From Nitrosopumilus cobalaminigenes (GTDB lineage: Archaea > Thermoproteota > Nitrososphaeria > Nitrososphaerales > Nitrosopumilaceae): a DNA stretch of 64,000 nucleotides. Position numbers and translations under genes: made by a program. Shown in pieces: positions 62,207 to 64,000 of this stretch. Positions within the stretch are counted from its first letter, which is position 1, and each line of letters starts with the position of its first letter. The DNA is taken from the NCBI RefSeq assembly GCF_013407145.1, contig NZ_CP026993.1:310001-374000 (forward strand), read 5' to 3'. The notes below the pieces were generated by a model. It made no database searches. It had not been told where the DNA came from and worked only from the letters and a program-made list of their open reading frames with translations.

Positions 62207-63265
62207 ATGAAAACTGATCTTGAAACTTCTGAGATTGCTCCACTAGAGTGGATATCAATTAACCAATTTTTACATGAAGTAAAACAGATTGATTCTCAAT
62301 GCATATCTGTCTATTATCCATATGGCAAGGGACAAGAAACTATATCATTATTACATGAAACAAAGCGAAATGATGCTCTTGAAAGAATAGAATCAAAAAT
62401 TGAAAACAAAATTACTGAACTAAAGAAAAATCCTGTCACTGTAGGCAAATTTGCAAAAACCTTGTGCATTTTTGGATGGATAAAAAATGGCAAAGTAAAC
62501 CTCAAAGTAATTGGAACTTCAAAAAAACTTCCGTACGTCTACATGGTAAGTAAAAGGCCATTCGTCAAACCTTTCAATGATATTTTAAAAACTAATTATG
62601 ATGTTTTGTTAGTAACCCTAGATCAAAAAACTGCAAGAATTCAAAAATTTCATGGCAATCAAATAATTCAAGAAGCTAAACTCCGAATTGATTTACAAGG
62701 CAGACATAGAAAAGGTGGACAGAGCCAGGGGCGATTTCTTAGAGCAAGACAAACAAAAATCCATGTTTTCTTCAAAAAGATAGCAAACAAAGTGAGAGAA
62801 ATGGATTCAAATTCAATACTGATTTTATTAGGTGGAATTGGTCCTGCAAAAACTGAATTTTATGACGAACTTAATTCAGAATTGGTAAAAAAATGTCGGT
62901 TTGTAGAAAATTTGTCATTTTCCACCTCAATGAAAGACATTGACACGAAAATAATCCATCATTTGTATCAGCACAGAAGAAAATACGTTGTAGAATTAAT
63001 TGAAAAATATGAGACTCTATTCAAAGATGGATTAACTGCTAGACGAAATGATGTAATTTACAAAGCACTAGAAATTGGGGCAGTAGACACCCTAATTGTT
63101 TCTGCAAACTATCATACAAATTCACAATTCAAAAAAATTATGAAAATGCTAGAGATTGCAAAAAAAACCTCTACTAAAATAGAATTTGCAGTTTCCCCAA
63201 AAATAATAAAAAAACTAGATATTGATAATTCTGTTCTAGCCATACTTCGATACAAAATAAAGTAG
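62207..63265 (+). CDS. aRF1/eRF1-like protein with GGQ but no NIKS motif
   Basis: 352 residues. The middle domain has GRHRKGGQSQGRFLRARQ with the peptidyl-tRNA hydrolysis motif GGQ at residues 170-172. The C-terminal domain (~250-352, YKALEIGAVDTLIVSANY) is L7Ae-like as in eRF1 domain 3. The N-terminal ~125 residues lack NIKS and YxCxxxF, so stop-codon reading is not expected. This pattern fits eRF1-like rescue factors (Vms1/VLRF1 or baeRF type) rather than the main release factor. ATG 62207 is chosen; TTG 62174 would add 11 residues of low quality. It may release peptides from stalled ribosomes. Confidence 0.8.
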   Translation: MKTDLETSEIAPLEWISINQFLHEVKQIDSQCISVYYPYGKGQETISLLHETKRNDALERIESKIENKITELKKNPVTVGKFAKTLCIFGWIKNGKVNLKVIGTSKKLPYVYMVSKRPFVKPFNDILKTNYDVLLVTLDQKTARIQKFHGNQIIQEAKLRIDLQGRHRKGGQSQGRFLRARQTKIHVFFKKIANKVREMDSNSILILLGGIGPAKTEFYDELNSELVKKCRFVENLSFSTSMKDIDTKIIHHLYQHRRKYVVELIEKYETLFKDGLTARRNDVIYKALEIGAVDTLIVSANYHTNSQFKKIMKMLEIAKKTSTKIEFAVSPKIIKKLDIDNSVLAILRYKIK

Positions 63266-63289
63266 TTTTCTCGTACTAGGAATTTTAAA

Positions 63290-64000
63290 TCACTGCAGTT
63301 TTTCTATGATTTCTGAGAATTTCCATGGCCCGCAAACTGCTTCTTCTTCTTCATTAGTAATCAAACCTATCTTGTTTAGATGATTTACAATGTGTGCAGA
63401 AAATGGCAATGCACCTGTAGCTCCTGGAGAATTATAGTTCAAAACATGAAATGACATCTCATCTTCTATTAGAATTACATCCGGTACAAATTTCCCCTTG
63501 TCATCAATGATTGATGATCTAATGCCTGCTGTACCTTTTTCAGTAATTTTCTTTGCATCTATTTTTGGCAAGAATTTTTTTACTCTGTTCACCATTGTCG
63601 TTTTTGACATTGATGATTGAATTTCATTCATGGCAAGTTCTTGAAATTGCTTATCAAAAACTGCTTTTCTTGCACCAGAATTTAGCATCTCAAGCATCTT
63701 TGGAATGAACTCTTTGATGTTTTCTGCCGCATCATACCCATGTGGACTAAATACTGGAACTGCATTTGGTCCAATTTCACAACTGCCATCTACCCTGATT
63801 ATCCAGTGCGGATCTAAAAATGGATAATCTGGGAATTCAGGTACAGAATACACACTTGATTTTGTAAGCTTGTTGTATTCTGATGGTGCTTTCCAATACT
63901 CTCCTCTAAAATGAACATCTGTAAATTTTTCTGCCACATCTACGCTATGTGCAACATCTACAGCTTCTCCTCCTGCAGCATTGATTAGAAATTTTGCATA
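63290..64000 (-). CDS. L-2-hydroxyglutarate oxidase-like FAD protein, N-terminus beyond window
   Basis: The frame is open from the stop at 63290 to the window end at 64000 (237 codons), so it is not a gene starting at GTG 63937: FLINAAGGEAVDVAHSV precedes it in frame. The C-terminal part matches the LhgO family: FTDVHFRGEYWK, DPHWIIRVDGSCEIGPNAV, and GAGKAV-like NSPGATGALPFSAHIV. It would oxidise L-2-hydroxyglutarate to 2-oxoglutarate, a metabolite repair step linked to malate dehydrogenase side activity. Convergent with the GGQ gene. The FAD-binding N-terminus is outside the window. Confidence 0.85.
   Translation of the reverse strand, partial: YAKFLINAAGGEAVDVAHSVDVAEKFTDVHFRGEYWKAPSEYNKLTKSSVYSVPEFPDYPFLDPHWIIRVDGSCEIGPNAVPVFSPHGYDAAENIKEFIPKMLEMLNSGARKAVFDKQFQELAMNEIQSSMSKTTMVNRVKKFLPKIDAKKITEKGTAGIRSSIIDDKGKFVPDVILIEDEMSFHVLNYNSPGATGALPFSAHIVNHLNKIGLITNEEEEAVCGPWKFSEIIEKLQ

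Noticed and set aside
63290-63937. A complete 215-residue gene starting at GTG 63937
   Set aside because: The frame is open and protein-like up to the window end (FLINAAGGEAVDVAHSV), so the gene is longer and cut by the edge.

Overview
The window is AT-rich archaeal chromosome from an ammonia-oxidising thaumarchaeon (Nitrososphaerota), most likely Nitrosopumilus or a close relative. The evidence is the eukaryote/archaea-type ribosomal proteins and RNA polymerase, an undivided rpoA (typical of Thaumarchaeota), PEFG-CTERM surface proteins, archaeal Leu/Ala-tRNA synthetases, Cbf5, Spt5, DtdA, and start codons that often sit about 27 nt downstream of a TATA box. Species assignment is an inference from gene style, not from a database search.

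Layout. 1-5.8 kb: the end of a CDF cation-efflux gene, a large secreted surface protein with two C-terminal PEWIKNNAKWW modules, a CFI-box secreted protein and a small unknown. 5.8-12.4 kb: a cobalamin-type radical SAM protein; mdh-larB on the minus strand, divergent from larC-larE-cysteine desulfurase on the plus strand (nickel-pincer cofactor synthesis). 12.4-16.1 kb: four tandem PEFG-CTERM surface proteins, three sharing a 76-nt identical 3' segment. 16.2-28.7 kb: rpoH-rpoB-rpoA-lsm, then two secreted proteins placed inside this core region, then rpl30e-nusA-rps12-rps7. 28.7-32.4 kb: an intron-containing tRNA-Gln, a YkgJ-type protein, a geranylgeranyl reductase, a candidate new structured RNA with its own promoter, a nitroreductase and small unknowns. 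32.4-38 kb: alaS-leuS. 38-41.1 kb: rpl12, a TRIC-type membrane protein, a tiny zinc ribbon, a PII-like protein, and an intracellular protein built from pentapeptide repeats. 41.1-46.4 kb: rpl1-rpl10, an Lrp regulator, secE-spt5-rpl11, dtdA-ogt, rpl32e-rpl19e. 46.5-53.9 kb: pckA with a disrupted 5' end, a subtilase, superoxide dismutase, pfdA-ftsY-argF; ftsY has a large proline/glutamate repeat tail. 53.9-60.7 kb: rpl18-rps5-rpl30-rpl15-secY-adk-DUF106-cmk-cbf5 plus a membrane-anchored unknown. 60.7-64 kb: intron-containing tRNA-Ser, a methyltransferase, a universal stress protein, a release-factor-like GGQ protein without a NIKS motif, and the C-terminal part of an L-2-hydroxyglutarate oxidase.

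Together these genes cover transcription, translation and protein export (SecY, SecE, FtsY, DUF106, prefoldin), with cell-surface proteins around and inside the RNA polymerase region. The most novel signal is the ~148-nt RNA candidate at 31079-31226: three hairpins, each followed by CTTAAG, closed by a 9-bp terminal helix, with a TATA box at the right distance. Next are the FtsY repeat tail, the GGQ factor, the lar cluster without larA, and the frame break at the start of pckA.
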